Source: RGIG3528 sp045616485
GTDB taxonomy: Bacteria; Bacillota; Clostridia; Lachnospirales; Lachnospiraceae
Direction of reading: 5' to 3'
NCBI GenBank assembly: GCA_045616485.1
Contig: JAZLGU010000031.1
Coordinates: forward strand, 1-64,000
DNA: 64,000 bases
Translations under genes and position numbers: made by a program
Shown here: positions 45,739-54,955 of the stretch, one piece after another
How the letters are laid out: each line of letters opens with the position of its first letter
Position numbering within the stretch: position 1 is the first letter of the stretch
Notes under the pieces: generated by a model
Told to the model about the DNA's origin: nothing
What the model saw: the letters and a program-made list of their open reading frames with translations, nothing else
Databases searched by the model: none

Positions 45739-48700
45739 CTACTGCTTCTCAACTGCCAGCAGTACATCTTCTCCGTTAAGATTCCAGCTCTTTGCATCAG
45801 GTCCTTCCGTACCGGTAACTACTGCATCTGCCAGTACTACTCCGGCAATTTCAGATGAATTCTTTGCTGCCAGTGCTTCTACCTTGGCATTGCCGGACAC
45901 ATAAAGCTTAATTCTATCCATAACTTCAAAGCCGGATGATTTTCTCATCTGCTGTACTTTAGAGATAATCTCGCGGACAAAGCCCTCTTCGATGAGCTCT
46001 GCTGTAAGATTGGTATCAATAACTACTGTGATTCCACGATCAGAATTTGATACAAAACCTTCCTTCTGACTCATATCAATAAGAAGATCTGCTGTCTCCA
46101 GCTCTTCTGCCACGCCATCAACAGTAACTGTTACCTTGCCTGTAGCATTGAGGGAGTCCATAGCAGCATTGCCATCAAGAGTAGCCAGCACTTCCTTAAG
46201 TGCATTAAGTCTTGCGCCAAAACGACGGCCAAGAGTCTTAAGCTGTGGTTTAAATGTATAAGATGTGAAATTTCTTACGTCATCAGTAAACTCAACATTC
46301 TTTACGTTCAGCTCATCTGCTACTATCTCTTTAAAGAATTCAGGAAGCTCTTTCTCAGCCTTTACATACATAGTAGCTAACGGCTGACGCTGCTTCATAT
46401 TGCCTGCATTACGACATGCACGTCCGAGTACAACGATCTGAAGCACCTCGTCCATATCGCTCTCAAGCTTTTTATCAATCCACTCCTCGTGCACCTCAGG
46501 GAAAGCACAGAGATGGATGGACTCAGGAGCTGTAGGATCAATGGAGCAAACAAGATTCCTGTAGATATTCTCTGTCATGAAAGGAATCATAGGTGCTGCG
46601 GCCTTTGATAAAGTAACAAGAGCTGTATACAGTGTCATGTATGCATTGATCTTGTCCTGAGGCATACCCTTTGCCCAGAATCTTTCACGACCACGACGAA
46701 CATACCAGTTACTCATCTCATCCACTACGTCCTCAAGGGCTCTTGCAGCCTCAGGGATCGCGTATCTGGAAAGATTTTCGTCTACTGCCTTAACTGTAGA
46801 TGCCACCTTGGAAAGCATCCATTTATCCATTACAGGAAGCTTGTCATACTCTAAGGTATATTTGGTTGCATCAAAATCGTCAATATTTGCATAAAGAACG
46901 AAGAAGGCATAGGTATTCCAAAGAGTACCTAAGAATTTGCTTTGACCTTCCTTAACTACAGCACCGTCAAAACGCTTTGGAATCCATGGTGCGCATGCTG
47001 TATAGAAGAACCATCTGATAGCATCTGCTCCGTAAGTATCAAGTGCATCAAAAGGATCTACTGCATTGCCCTTTGATTTACTCATCTTATTACCCTGAGC
47101 ATCCAGAACATGGCCCAGTACAATAACATTTTCATAAGGAGCTTTGTTGAAAAGCAGGGTAGACTCTGCCAGCAAGGAATAGAACCATCCTCTGGTCTGA
47201 TCTACAGCCTCTGAAATGAACTTCGCAGGGAACTGCTGCTCAAATACTTCTTTGTTTTCAAATGGATAATGATGCTGAGCGAAAGGCATGGCACCTGAGT
47301 CAAACCAGCAGTCAATAACTTCCGGTACTCTGTGCATTTCCTTGCCACAGTCCGGACATTTAATAGTCACTGCATCGATATATGGTCTGTGCAGCTCAAC
47401 CTTTGCATTGGCAGGATTGCCGGACTTTTCTGCCAGCTCGGCACGGGAGCCGACAGACTCAAAGTGACCACACTCACACTCCCAGATATTTAATGGAGTA
47501 CCCCAGTAACGATTACGGGAGATAGCCCAGTCCTGAACATTCTCCAGCCAGTTACCAAAACGGCCTGTACCAATATTCTGTGGGATCCAGTTGATAGTAT
47601 TATTATTGCGGATGAGATCATCCTTAACAGCTGTCATCTTGATATACCAGGACTCACGAGCGTAGTAGATAAGTGGAGTATCACATCTCCAGCAGTGAGG
47701 ATACTCATGCTCAAATTTGGGTGCTTCATAGAGAAGGCCCTTGGCATCCAGGTCCTTAAGTACTTCAGGATCAGCTTTCTTAACAAAAAGTCCTGCGTAT
47801 GGAGTCTCTGGGGACATATTACCCTTACCATCTACCAGCTGTACAAACGGAAGATCGTACTTACGTCCTACCTTGGCATCATCTTCACCAAAAGCAGGAG
47901 CAATATGTACAACGCCTGTACCGTCTGTAAGTGTAACGTAGCTGTCACATACTACAAAATGGGCCTTTTTATTCTGCTTTTCAATAATTTCATGAGCACA
48001 GTCGAAAAGCGGCTCGTATTCCTTGTATTCCAGCTCCTTACCTACGTACTTTTCAAGCACCTCGTATGCAGGAACATTATTTTCCTTATCTGCCAGCTTC
48101 CCCAGAACTGTATCACAGAGAGCCTCTGCCATATAGTAAGTATAGCCGTCATTGGCTTTTACTTTTACATAACACTCATCAGGATTTACGCAGAGCGCTA
48201 CGTTAGATGGAAGTGTCCATGGTGTTGTGGTCCATGCCAGGATATATGCGTCCTCACCCTTTACCTTGAATCTGGCAATAGCTGAACGCTCTTTTACTGT
48301 CTTGTAGCCCTGTGCTACTTCCTGTGCAGAAAGAGGTGTGCCACATCTTGGGCAGTAAGGAACAATCTTGAAGCCCTTGTATAAAAGCTTTTTATCCCAG
48401 ATCTCTTTAAGAGCCCACCATTCAGACTCGATGAAATTATCATCATATGTAACATAAGGATTGTCCATATCAGCCCAGAAGCCTACAGTGCCGGAGAAAT
48501 CCTCCCACATCCCCTTATATTTCCATACGCTTTCCTTACACTTTTTAATAAATGGCTCCAGACCGTATGCTTCAATCTGATCCTTTCCATCAATACCCAA
48601 AAGCTTCTCAACTTCTATCTCTACAGGCAGTCCGTGAGTATCCCAGCCGGCCTTACGTGGCACGTAATTGCCCTTCATTGTCTGGTAACGTGGAATCATA

Positions 48701-48897
48701 TCCTTGATAGTACGAGTCTCTACGTGACCGATATGAGGCTTACCATTTGCTGTAGGAGGTCCATCATAGAATGTATAGGTAGGGCCTTTCTTGCTGGCTT
48801 CCAGAGACTTCTCAAATATCTTCTCTGACTTCCAGAACTCCAGCACCTCATGCTCTCTTTCCACAAAATTTAAATTCGCATCAACTTTCTTGTACAT
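45739..48897 (-). CDS. ileS: Isoleucyl-tRNA synthetase, type 2
   Basis: Class I synthetase of 1052 residues. DGPPTANGKPHIGHVETRT (HIGH), GWDTHGLPVEIEVEK, the editing domain (TTTPWTLPSNVAL), and KMSKS in NKMSKSKGNAVDPFD. The N-terminus (MYKKVDANLNFVEREHEVLEFW) and length resemble the eukaryotic-like type 2 form, which tolerates mupirocin, rather than ordinary bacterial type 1. AAAGGAG precedes the ATG. No T-box leader fits the 20-base gap to the upstream gene. Confidence 0.95.
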   Translation of the reverse strand: MYKKVDANLNFVEREHEVLEFWKSEKIFEKSLEASKKGPTYTFYDGPPTANGKPHIGHVETRTIKDMIPRYQTMKGNYVPRKAGWDTHGLPVEIEVEKLLGIDGKDQIEAYGLEPFIKKCKESVWKYKGMWEDFSGTVGFWADMDNPYVTYDDNFIESEWWALKEIWDKKLLYKGFKIVPYCPRCGTPLSAQEVAQGYKTVKERSAIARFKVKGEDAYILAWTTTPWTLPSNVALCVNPDECYVKVKANDGYTYYMAEALCDTVLGKLADKENNVPAYEVLEKYVGKELEYKEYEPLFDCAHEIIEKQNKKAHFVVCDSYVTLTDGTGVVHIAPAFGEDDAKVGRKYDLPFVQLVDGKGNMSPETPYAGLFVKKADPEVLKDLDAKGLLYEAPKFEHEYPHCWRCDTPLIYYARESWYIKMTAVKDDLIRNNNTINWIPQNIGTGRFGNWLENVQDWAISRNRYWGTPLNIWECECGHFESVGSRAELAEKSGNPANAKVELHRPYIDAVTIKCPDCGKEMHRVPEVIDCWFDSGAMPFAQHHYPFENKEVFEQQFPAKFISEAVDQTRGWFYSLLAESTLLFNKAPYENVIVLGHVLDAQGNKMSKSKGNAVDPFDALDTYGADAIRWFFYTACAPWIPKRFDGAVVKEGQSKFLGTLWNTYAFFVLYANIDDFDATKYTLEYDKLPVMDKWMLSKVASTVKAVDENLSRYAIPEAARALEDVVDEMSNWYVRRGRERFWAKGMPQDKINAYMTLYTALVTLSKAAAPMIPFMTENIYRNLVCSIDPTAPESIHLCAFPEVHEEWIDKKLESDMDEVLQIVVLGRACRNAGNMKQRQPLATMYVKAEKELPEFFKEIVADELNVKNVEFTDDVRNFTSYTFKPQLKTLGRRFGARLNALKEVLATLDGNAAMDSLNATGKVTVTVDGVAEELETADLLIDMSQKEGFVSNSDRGITVVIDTNLTAELIEEGFVREIISKVQQMRKSSGFEVMDRIKLYVSGNAKVEALAAKNSSEIAGVVLADAVVTGTEGPDAKSWNLNGEDVLLAVEKQ

Positions 48898-48916
48898 GTA
48901 TAACTCCTTTTATATA

Positions 48917-49687
48917 TCAATTAATCTTTATTTTTTCCAAAAATTTTCTCTTGGCCTTGACCATCCAACGATTTTCCAAGACCTCGTTAATCTTATCGGC
49001 AATTTTCCCTCTCACCATCTCAGCTATCTGCTGAGTATTCATATCTTTATATTCCCCGTAGGGAATCGGTGGAAGATAATGTACCTCTGTGGTGACCCAG
49101 CCCAGATTTAAACTATTGTAGCCTTTGTATGAGTCTATAAGTGCCACCGGTACAATAGGTGTCCCGGACTTTAATGAAGCCTTAAACGCTCCCGGCTTAA
49201 ATGTCTGCAGGTTATTATGGTTGTTGCCATAGCCCCCTTCCGGGAAAATCAGGAATCTGCGTCCTTCTTTCGCTTCTTTGGCCATCTCATTTATAACCTT
49301 AAGTCCGGACCTGGGATCATTTAACACCAGCCCCTTCCCGTCGCAAAGCTCCATTACCTGCCTGGTCAGTATTTGATTTTTCTTTGCATCATCCATAACT
49401 ACTGCAAATGGCAGATCGCAGGTCGCATATATCCCCAATGCGTCATACTTTCCCTGATGGTTGGAAAACATAATAAATCCACCCTCTTTGGGGAGATTTT
49501 CCTGCCCGTAAGACCTGGTCCTAATATGACTGCATTTACGTATTTTATGTATGGCTCTACGTATTGCCGCGTGCCTTTCTTCGACGCTGAGCTCCTCTTT
49601 ATGAGCTACAGCCTGATTCAGTCCTTTTATGACTCCCGGAACTTCGTAGAGATGAGTAAGAATAGCCAAGTAGAATTTAATTTCCAT
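48917..49687 (-). CDS. 1-acyl-sn-glycerol-3-phosphate acyltransferase (PlsC family)
   Basis: 256 residues. Acyl transfer in phospholipid synthesis at the membrane. Motif I FSNHQGKYDALGIYA (H-x4-D), motif III FPEGGYGNNH, and the proline motif GTPIVPVALIDSY. TAGGAG precedes the ATG. Ends 20 bases before ileS in the same direction. Two PlsC paralogues are close together (see the one at 50417); specificity is not visible. Confidence 0.9.
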   Translation of the reverse strand: MEIKFYLAILTHLYEVPGVIKGLNQAVAHKEELSVEERHAAIRRAIHKIRKCSHIRTRSYGQENLPKEGGFIMFSNHQGKYDALGIYATCDLPFAVVMDDAKKNQILTRQVMELCDGKGLVLNDPRSGLKVINEMAKEAKEGRRFLIFPEGGYGNNHNNLQTFKPGAFKASLKSGTPIVPVALIDSYKGYNSLNLGWVTTEVHYLPPIPYGEYKDMNTQQIAEMVRGKIADKINEVLENRWMVKAKRKFLEKIKIN

Positions 49688-49788
49688 AAAAGCTCCTAAA
49701 TTTGAGGCAAAACCTATTCCCTCTAATAAAGTAAAAGTTTAGCACATTCAAGCCTCACTTTCAACCAAAAAGAATGGTTTTGGCATGT

Positions 49789-49816
49789 AAAAAGCCCCCG
49801 AATTTCTTCGGGAGCT
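49789..49816 (-). terminator. Intrinsic terminator after the 165-residue membrane-protein gene
   Basis: On the minus strand AGCTCCCGAA-GAAA-TTCGGGGGCT followed by TTTTT. It ends the transcript of the gene at 49823 and separates it from plsC. Confidence 0.85.
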
Positions 49817-49822
49817 CAAGCT

Positions 49823-50320
49823 TTACTTTTTCTTTTTTGTTGTAGTCTCTTTTTTGTTCTCATCTACTGTCTTCTGAGCTTTTTTCATAAGACGCTTCCA
49901 GAAGCCCTGTTTTTCCTGAGGAGCTTCTAAAGGACCATGAAGTCCCTTGACAGAGATAACATAGATGCCATTGATAACGGCCTTAACCTCCTTTTTAACA
50001 GGTACACTGTCAAAAATCTTGGCATCACACATAAGTGTACGTACCTGAGGTCCGATTTTGGCTTTGATTACAGGTACTTTTGATCTGCGCAGATACTTGG
50101 GCGTCTGATCCACAACCACTTGCGGAAATCCGGCCTCTTTTAACGGCATCTTCTTTTTATCAATAATAAGCATGGATATGGTCTGAGCGCCAACCATCAT
50201 ATTGGCTTCAGCCGCCTCCTGCTTTTTCTGCATCTTACTACCTACAATATAAAGAGCTACTATGGCAGCTACGAGAACAACTGCTATTACAATCAAAGCT
50301 ATACCCCATCCAGGCAGCAT
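49823..50320 (-). CDS. Single-span membrane protein of unknown function
   Basis: 165 residues: a transmembrane helix at about 8-27 (IALIVIAVVLVAAIVALYIV), then a basic soluble region with EAANMMVG-like start, QTISMLIIDKKKMPLKEAGFP, KVPVIKAKIGPQVRTLMCDAKIFDSVP and a Lys/Thr-rich tail. AGGAGG precedes the ATG. Its own terminator follows. I do not recognise the family; the sequence has the look of a conserved clostridial protein. It lies between two acyltransferase genes, which suggests a membrane or lipid role but no more. Confidence 0.75.
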   Translation of the reverse strand: MLPGWGIALIVIAVVLVAAIVALYIVGSKMQKKQEAAEANMMVGAQTISMLIIDKKKMPLKEAGFPQVVVDQTPKYLRRSKVPVIKAKIGPQVRTLMCDAKIFDSVPVKKEVKAVINGIYVISVKGLHGPLEAPQEKQGFWKRLMKKAQKTVDENKKETTTKKKK

Positions 50321-50416
50321 AATCTTTACCTCCTAAACAATATCATGCTATTCATTCAAGCACTGCACAATTATATATAAGAACAGCATTTTTTTCAACT
50401 TATTTTTTCAAAGAAC

Positions 50417-51244
50417 TTATTCCGCTTTATTTTCCTCTTCCGGATATACGACTCCTGTAAATACAGGGGTGCCGTTTTTCCTAGCTTCTACTCTGGAATG
50501 ATTCTTTGCAATGTACTTCTCATGTCCTTCCAGCATCGCTGCTACCTTTGACTGAACATATGCACCCAGGTGCTTCTTCTCTTCATCGCTAAGCTTATCC
50601 AGATATATAGGATCACCGTACTCTACCACAGTAACAGATGGAGTAATGCCCCATGTGGAATTCTCAAAGAGCTCATCAGCTCCGGACATAGCCACCGGTA
50701 CAATAGGACATCCTGTCTTCAATGCCATCTTGAAAGATGCGTCTTTAAAAGGATTCATGCCCATGTGGCGGCTTCTGGTACCTTCAGGACAAATAAACAT
50801 GGATATGCCATTATTTATATTCTCAATGGATGTAAGAATCATCTTGAGACCGTCACGGGGATTGGAACGATCCATGAAGATGCAGTAAAGCACCATCATC
50901 CACCATGACAGGAAAGGTATTTTTTTAATCTCCTTTTTGGAAACAATTCCCGTCTGCACAGGCAGTGAACCATAGGCCAGTGCTGCATCCAAAAATCCTC
51001 TGTGATTGGCTGCAAACATAACTGCACGATCCTTTGGTACTTTGTCGACTCCCAGTCGTATAGTCCTGGTGCCTGTAAAAAACATAACAAAACGAAAAGC
51101 GTATTTAACAATAGGCTGGGCAACTTTGGAAACCTGTTTTGGAAACCACTTTTTCAGGATGAATAAAATCCCCAGCAAAGGCAAAAACAAAATGAAAAAA
51201 ATAGAAATTGCAATAAATGGTAAAATAGTTGTGAAAAATCTCAT
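50417..51244 (-). CDS. 1-acyl-sn-glycerol-3-phosphate acyltransferase (PlsC family)
   Basis: 275 residues: N-terminal membrane segment (about 5-30), motif I FAANHRGFLDAAL (H-x4-D), MDRSNPRDG, motif III ICPEGTRSRH (EGTRS) and GCPIVPVAMSGADEL. The full EGTRS makes it the more canonical of the two PlsC proteins here. GAGGGAAG precedes the ATG. About 95 bases upstream of the orphan membrane-protein gene. Confidence 0.92.
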   Translation of the reverse strand: MRFFTTILPFIAISIFFILFLPLLGILFILKKWFPKQVSKVAQPIVKYAFRFVMFFTGTRTIRLGVDKVPKDRAVMFAANHRGFLDAALAYGSLPVQTGIVSKKEIKKIPFLSWWMMVLYCIFMDRSNPRDGLKMILTSIENINNGISMFICPEGTRSRHMGMNPFKDASFKMALKTGCPIVPVAMSGADELFENSTWGITPSVTVVEYGDPIYLDKLSDEEKKHLGAYVQSKVAAMLEGHEKYIAKNHSRVEARKNGTPVFTGVVYPEEENKAE

Positions 51245-51322
51245 TTACTTCCCTCACTTTTATCATCAAAATGTCATGCACCAATAAAATATATCACTTA
51301 TTTACTTTTCTGTAAACTTAAA

Positions 51323-51351
51323 ACGAGGTATCGGATAATCCGATACCTCGT
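51323..51351 (-). terminator. Perfect-hairpin terminator after veg
   Basis: Thirteen-base perfect arms (ACGAGGTATCGGA and complement) with a TAA loop; on the minus strand TTTTAAG follows. It ends veg. Confidence 0.85.
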
Positions 51352-51381
51352 GATGTGCCCTGCACTAATAATATTCGGCTA

Positions 51382-51621
51382 TCAGCCAAACATAAGCTGA
51401 ACTTCTTTGGTATAAACATCTGTATAGCTGTATGAACAAGTCTTAATAGTACCTGCTGCCTCATCAAGCTTGATAGTGAAAAGACAAGGATATGTCTCGG
51501 TAATAGTACCCTTGACTACATCATAGCGATTTCTACCCAAATTCTTTCTCACTGTAACATGCTTACCAACGTTGCCTCTGATGGTGCGAACTACTGCACC
51601 CATGTCTCCCTGCTGTTTCAT
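51382..51621 (-). CDS. veg: Veg-family protein
   Basis: 79 residues from ATG 51621, supported by AAGAAGGAG six bases before; a longer GTG start is unlikely. Core GAVVRTIRGNVGKHVTVRKN, GRNRYDVVKGTITETYP and IKTCSYSYTDV fits the Veg family, a small beta protein that in Bacillus affects biofilm matrix gene expression. Strong sigma-A promoter and about 140-base leader. Confidence 0.92.
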   Translation of the reverse strand: MKQQGDMGAVVRTIRGNVGKHVTVRKNLGRNRYDVVKGTITETYPCLFTIKLDEAAGTIKTCSYSYTDVYTKEVQLMFG

Positions 51622-51766
51622 ATCCCACTCCTTCTTTGACACGTGTCTGTCAAAAATCTAGATTACCCCTCGTAATCAAACTGTATGACACGAATACACC
51701 CCGTGGAAAGCACTTGTGATATCTACCCTGAAACACAAGCGGTGGTTATTTACCTTTCCTAACACC

Positions 51767-51795
51767 ACTATATCATGTGGAAGCAATTTTGTCAA
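51767..51795 (-). promoter_or_regulatory. Sigma-A promoter of veg
   Basis: On the minus strand a perfect TTGACA (51790-51795), 17 bases, TATAGT (51767-51772). The transcript start near 51760 leaves a leader of about 140 bases, with a short TTGACA/TGTCAA hairpin just before the ribosome site. Confidence 0.9.
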
Positions 51796-51828
51796 TAAAA
51801 AAATAGTGGTTGGTGCAACTTTCAGATA

Positions 51829-52263
51829 CTAGATATTGTATTTGGCAATTTTTTCACAATTTACACTCAACACACAATTTGACGTAAATTTCCCGTCTAT
51901 AAACAGCTGATATTTTAGCTCCAGTTCAAATAAAACCGGGTCACTGCAATCTATATGCACATACTCCGTCACCATATTCATCTCAAACCGGCCATACATC
52001 GTCTCGTACAGACAGGCGTTATTTTCGCCTTCTTTAAAATACATTTGGGTCACTATGCTCCCCTGACGGGTCATTTCCACGACTCCCGGCATCACCTTCA
52101 TGCGGCAGTGGGATACCTTGCCATCCTCGTCAGCCTCATCATATGTCAGCCATATGGTATCATCCTTTCGCATATAGCTACCTAAAACCGTTACTGCTAC
52201 CGGCTCATCACCCTGGGTCTCCGGATGCTGACCGGTTATGGTTATCATTACATTTTCCTTCAT
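51829..52263 (-). CDS. DUF1934 (YwiB-like) beta-barrel protein
   Basis: 144 residues matching DUF1934, a calycin-like beta barrel of unknown function (B. subtilis YwiB). Features: MITITGQHPE, TVLGSYMRKDDTIWLTYDEA, CRMKVMPGVVEMTRQG, and LELKYQLFIDG. Start uncertain: the ATG at 52248 (MITITGQ) with AAGGA seven bases upstream is as good as 52263. Divergent from the MMPL gene. Confidence 0.82.
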   Translation of the reverse strand: MKENVMITITGQHPETQGDEPVAVTVLGSYMRKDDTIWLTYDEADEDGKVSHCRMKVMPGVVEMTRQGSIVTQMYFKEGENNACLYETMYGRFEMNMVTEYVHIDCSDPVLFELELKYQLFIDGKFTSNCVLSVNCEKIAKYNI

Positions 52264-52471
52264 CTGCCTGTCACCTGTTGTTTCTTTTGTTCATTTTTAC
52301 TGGTTATTTTAGCTTAAAAACAGCTTTTTTTCAAGACAGCTAAACCCTTGCCGCTTTTTATGAATATTTAACTGTTTTGTTATAGAAAAAGAATTAACAA
52401 ATACTCTTTTTGAGGGATAATTTTCCTGTACGTTTTTACAACGTTAAAATATGTAACAGGAGTTATGAAAC

Positions 52472-54955
52472 ATGTCTGATACCAAGAAAAACAACGAATC
52501 CCAAGGAGGAATGATTAAAGTAGCCACTTTTATAGTGGATAAGCGAAATCTCTTTTTCCTTATTTACATTCTCCTTGGTATTTTCTGCCTATTTTCCAGA
52601 AATTGGGTTAAGGTAGAAAACTCCATGGCTGCCTACTTGCCGGAAACATCTGAGACCAGCATAGGACTGGATCTCATGGATGACCAGTTTATCACCTACG
52701 GCACCGCCAATATTATGGTGACAAATATTTCATATGAAGATGCCGAGGCTCTGGCAAATGAGCTGGAAGCCCTGGATTCTATAGTAATGCTTACTTTCGA
52801 CAGTTCGCCTGAACACTATTCCAATTTTTCCGCCCTATTCGGCATCACCTTTAACTTTTCCGAAAAAGACGAGCGGTGCCTGTCTGCTCTGGATTATGTT
52901 AAAGAGCGCCTTTCCGACTATGATATCTATGTTTCTACCTCTCTCGGCGACCAGACTTCAGAACAGATTGCGGTGGAAATGAGCAAAATAGTAATATACG
53001 TAGCTATAGTTGTTGTTACCGTGCTTATCTTTACTTCCCAGACTTATGCGGAAGTACCTGTACTTATTATTACCTTCCTTTCTTCTGCACTGGTTGCCAT
53101 GGGTACCAACTTCCTTCTGGGTACCATTTCCTTTGTATCCGACTCTGTTACTATAGTCCTTCAGCTGGCGCTTTCAGTGGACTACGCCGTAATTTTCTGT
53201 AATAGGTATAAGGAAGAACACCAGACCTTAAATATCCACGACGCTACAGTGGTAGCTCTAAGTAAAGCCATCCCGGAAATATGTTCCAGCTCCCTCACTA
53301 CCATAGGCGGTCTGATAGCCATGATGTTCATGCAATTCGGTATAGGTTCAGATATGGCTATCTGCCTCATAAAGGCTATTTTACTCAGTCTTTGCAGCGT
53401 TTTCCTGCTGATGCCCGGTCTCCTGGTGGTATTCGGTCCTCTTATGGACAAGACCAAGCATAAGAGCTTTATACCAAAGATTCCTTTTGTAGGAAAATTT
53501 GCATATTTCACTCGTTTTGTGGTGCCTTTCCTTTTCGTTGGGATACTTGTAGTCGCATATATTATCCAGAAGAATTCTCTATTTGTATACGGATACAGTC
53601 AGCTAACCACCCCTCAGAAAAATGCCACTCAGATTGCCCAGGAAAAAATAGAGGAAACCTTTGGCGAATCGAATTTTGTTGCATTTAATGTACCGGCAGG
53701 CAACTATGAAGCTGAAGCTGCACTTATAAAAGAACTGGAAAGCAGACCGGAAGTAGACTACTGCCAGGGACTGGCAAATACTGAGGCCATGGACGGCTAC
53801 ATGCTGACGGACAAGCTTTCCGCCCGCCAATTTAGTGAGCTGCTGGATCTGGACTACAACATAGCCGAGCTGGTCTACACAGCTTACGCAGTAAATGATG
53901 AAGATTATGCCAAAGTGGTCAGCGGTATTTCCACCTACAGGGTTCCTCTTATCGATATGCTTATGTTCGTCTGGGAGGAGGTAAATGAAGGCTATGTGAC
54001 TCTCGACGCCGAGACCCGGGAGACACTGGACGATGCTCATGTAAAGATGAGCATGGCCAAAGAACAGCTGCAGGGTGAAAAATATAGCAGAATCCTGGTA
54101 TATTTAAACCTTCCACAGGAGGGCGAAAAAACCTTTGCATTCCTTGATGAAATGCACGATATAGCCAAGTCTTTCTATGAAGAGACTACTGTTGTGGCCG
54201 GCGAATCCACCAGTCAGTACGATTTATGTAAAACCTTTGACAGAGATAACATCGTAGTCTCCCTGGTATCCATGCTGGCAGTTCTTGTGGTACTTCTTTT
54301 CACCTTCAAATCAGCCGGTATGCCTGTCCTGCTGATTGCTGTTATTGAAGGCAGTATCTGGGCCAATTATGCTGTGCCCGCTGCCCGTTCACAAAATGTA
54401 TTTTTCATGGGCTATCTTATTGTAAGCTCTATACAGATGGGCGCCAATATCGATTATGCCATCGTTATTTCCAGCCGTTTCCTGGAGCTCAAAAATCAGA
54501 TGCCTAAAAAGCAGGCCATTATTGAGACTATGGACTTCGCCTTCCCTACCATCATCACCTCAGGCTCCATGCTGGCCCTGTCCGGTGTTCTTATTGGCCG
54601 GCTCACTTCAGATCCTTGTATTTCAGGAATCGGAGATGCCTTGGGACGTGGTACCTTTATCTCTATCTTTGTCGTAATGTTTATACTGCCACAGATCCTT
54701 CTTTTGGGAGAGCACATTATTGATAAAACAGCCTTCCAGGTATCCATGCCTATTCAGGGACATCATGAAATCGGTCTGGTACGAGTGGATGGCTATATGT
54801 CCGGCCAGATTAACGGCAATTTCATGGGTGAAATCCATGGTGTTATAAACGGCGAGGTAAATGCCAATGTCACTATTGCCTCCCATCGATCGGGGCCTGC
54901 CCGACTGGAAAAACTCGACAAAAAGAATGAGGAGGTAAATGGAAATGAAGCGTAA
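52472..54955 (+). CDS. MMPL/RND-type membrane exporter
   Basis: 827 residues with about eleven membrane segments in the RND/MMPL pattern: TM at 30-50, extracytoplasmic loop, TM2-6 (about 170-345, incl. VVTVLIFTSQTYAEVPVLII and QLALSVDYAVIFCNRYKEE), second loop, TM7-11 (about 590-735, QMGANIDYAIVISSRFLELK). The GxxxDY motifs of MMPL proteins occur twice. The C-terminal 50 residues contain a short Gly-rich repeat (GQINGNFMGEIHGVINGE). Exports lipids, siderophores or proteins in relatives. Its end overlaps the surface-protein gene, so the two are co-translated. Confidence 0.93.
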   Translation: MSDTKKNNESQGGMIKVATFIVDKRNLFFLIYILLGIFCLFSRNWVKVENSMAAYLPETSETSIGLDLMDDQFITYGTANIMVTNISYEDAEALANELEALDSIVMLTFDSSPEHYSNFSALFGITFNFSEKDERCLSALDYVKERLSDYDIYVSTSLGDQTSEQIAVEMSKIVIYVAIVVVTVLIFTSQTYAEVPVLIITFLSSALVAMGTNFLLGTISFVSDSVTIVLQLALSVDYAVIFCNRYKEEHQTLNIHDATVVALSKAIPEICSSSLTTIGGLIAMMFMQFGIGSDMAICLIKAILLSLCSVFLLMPGLLVVFGPLMDKTKHKSFIPKIPFVGKFAYFTRFVVPFLFVGILVVAYIIQKNSLFVYGYSQLTTPQKNATQIAQEKIEETFGESNFVAFNVPAGNYEAEAALIKELESRPEVDYCQGLANTEAMDGYMLTDKLSARQFSELLDLDYNIAELVYTAYAVNDEDYAKVVSGISTYRVPLIDMLMFVWEEVNEGYVTLDAETRETLDDAHVKMSMAKEQLQGEKYSRILVYLNLPQEGEKTFAFLDEMHDIAKSFYEETTVVAGESTSQYDLCKTFDRDNIVVSLVSMLAVLVVLLFTFKSAGMPVLLIAVIEGSIWANYAVPAARSQNVFFMGYLIVSSIQMGANIDYAIVISSRFLELKNQMPKKQAIIETMDFAFPTIITSGSMLALSGVLIGRLTSDPCISGIGDALGRGTFISIFVVMFILPQILLLGEHIIDKTAFQVSMPIQGHHEIGLVRVDGYMSGQINGNFMGEIHGVINGEVNANVTIASHRSGPARLEKLDKKNEEVNGNEA

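Noticed and set aside
48898..48916. T-box or promoter before ileS.
   Set aside because: Only about 20 bases separate it from the upstream plsC stop; ileS is co-transcribed.
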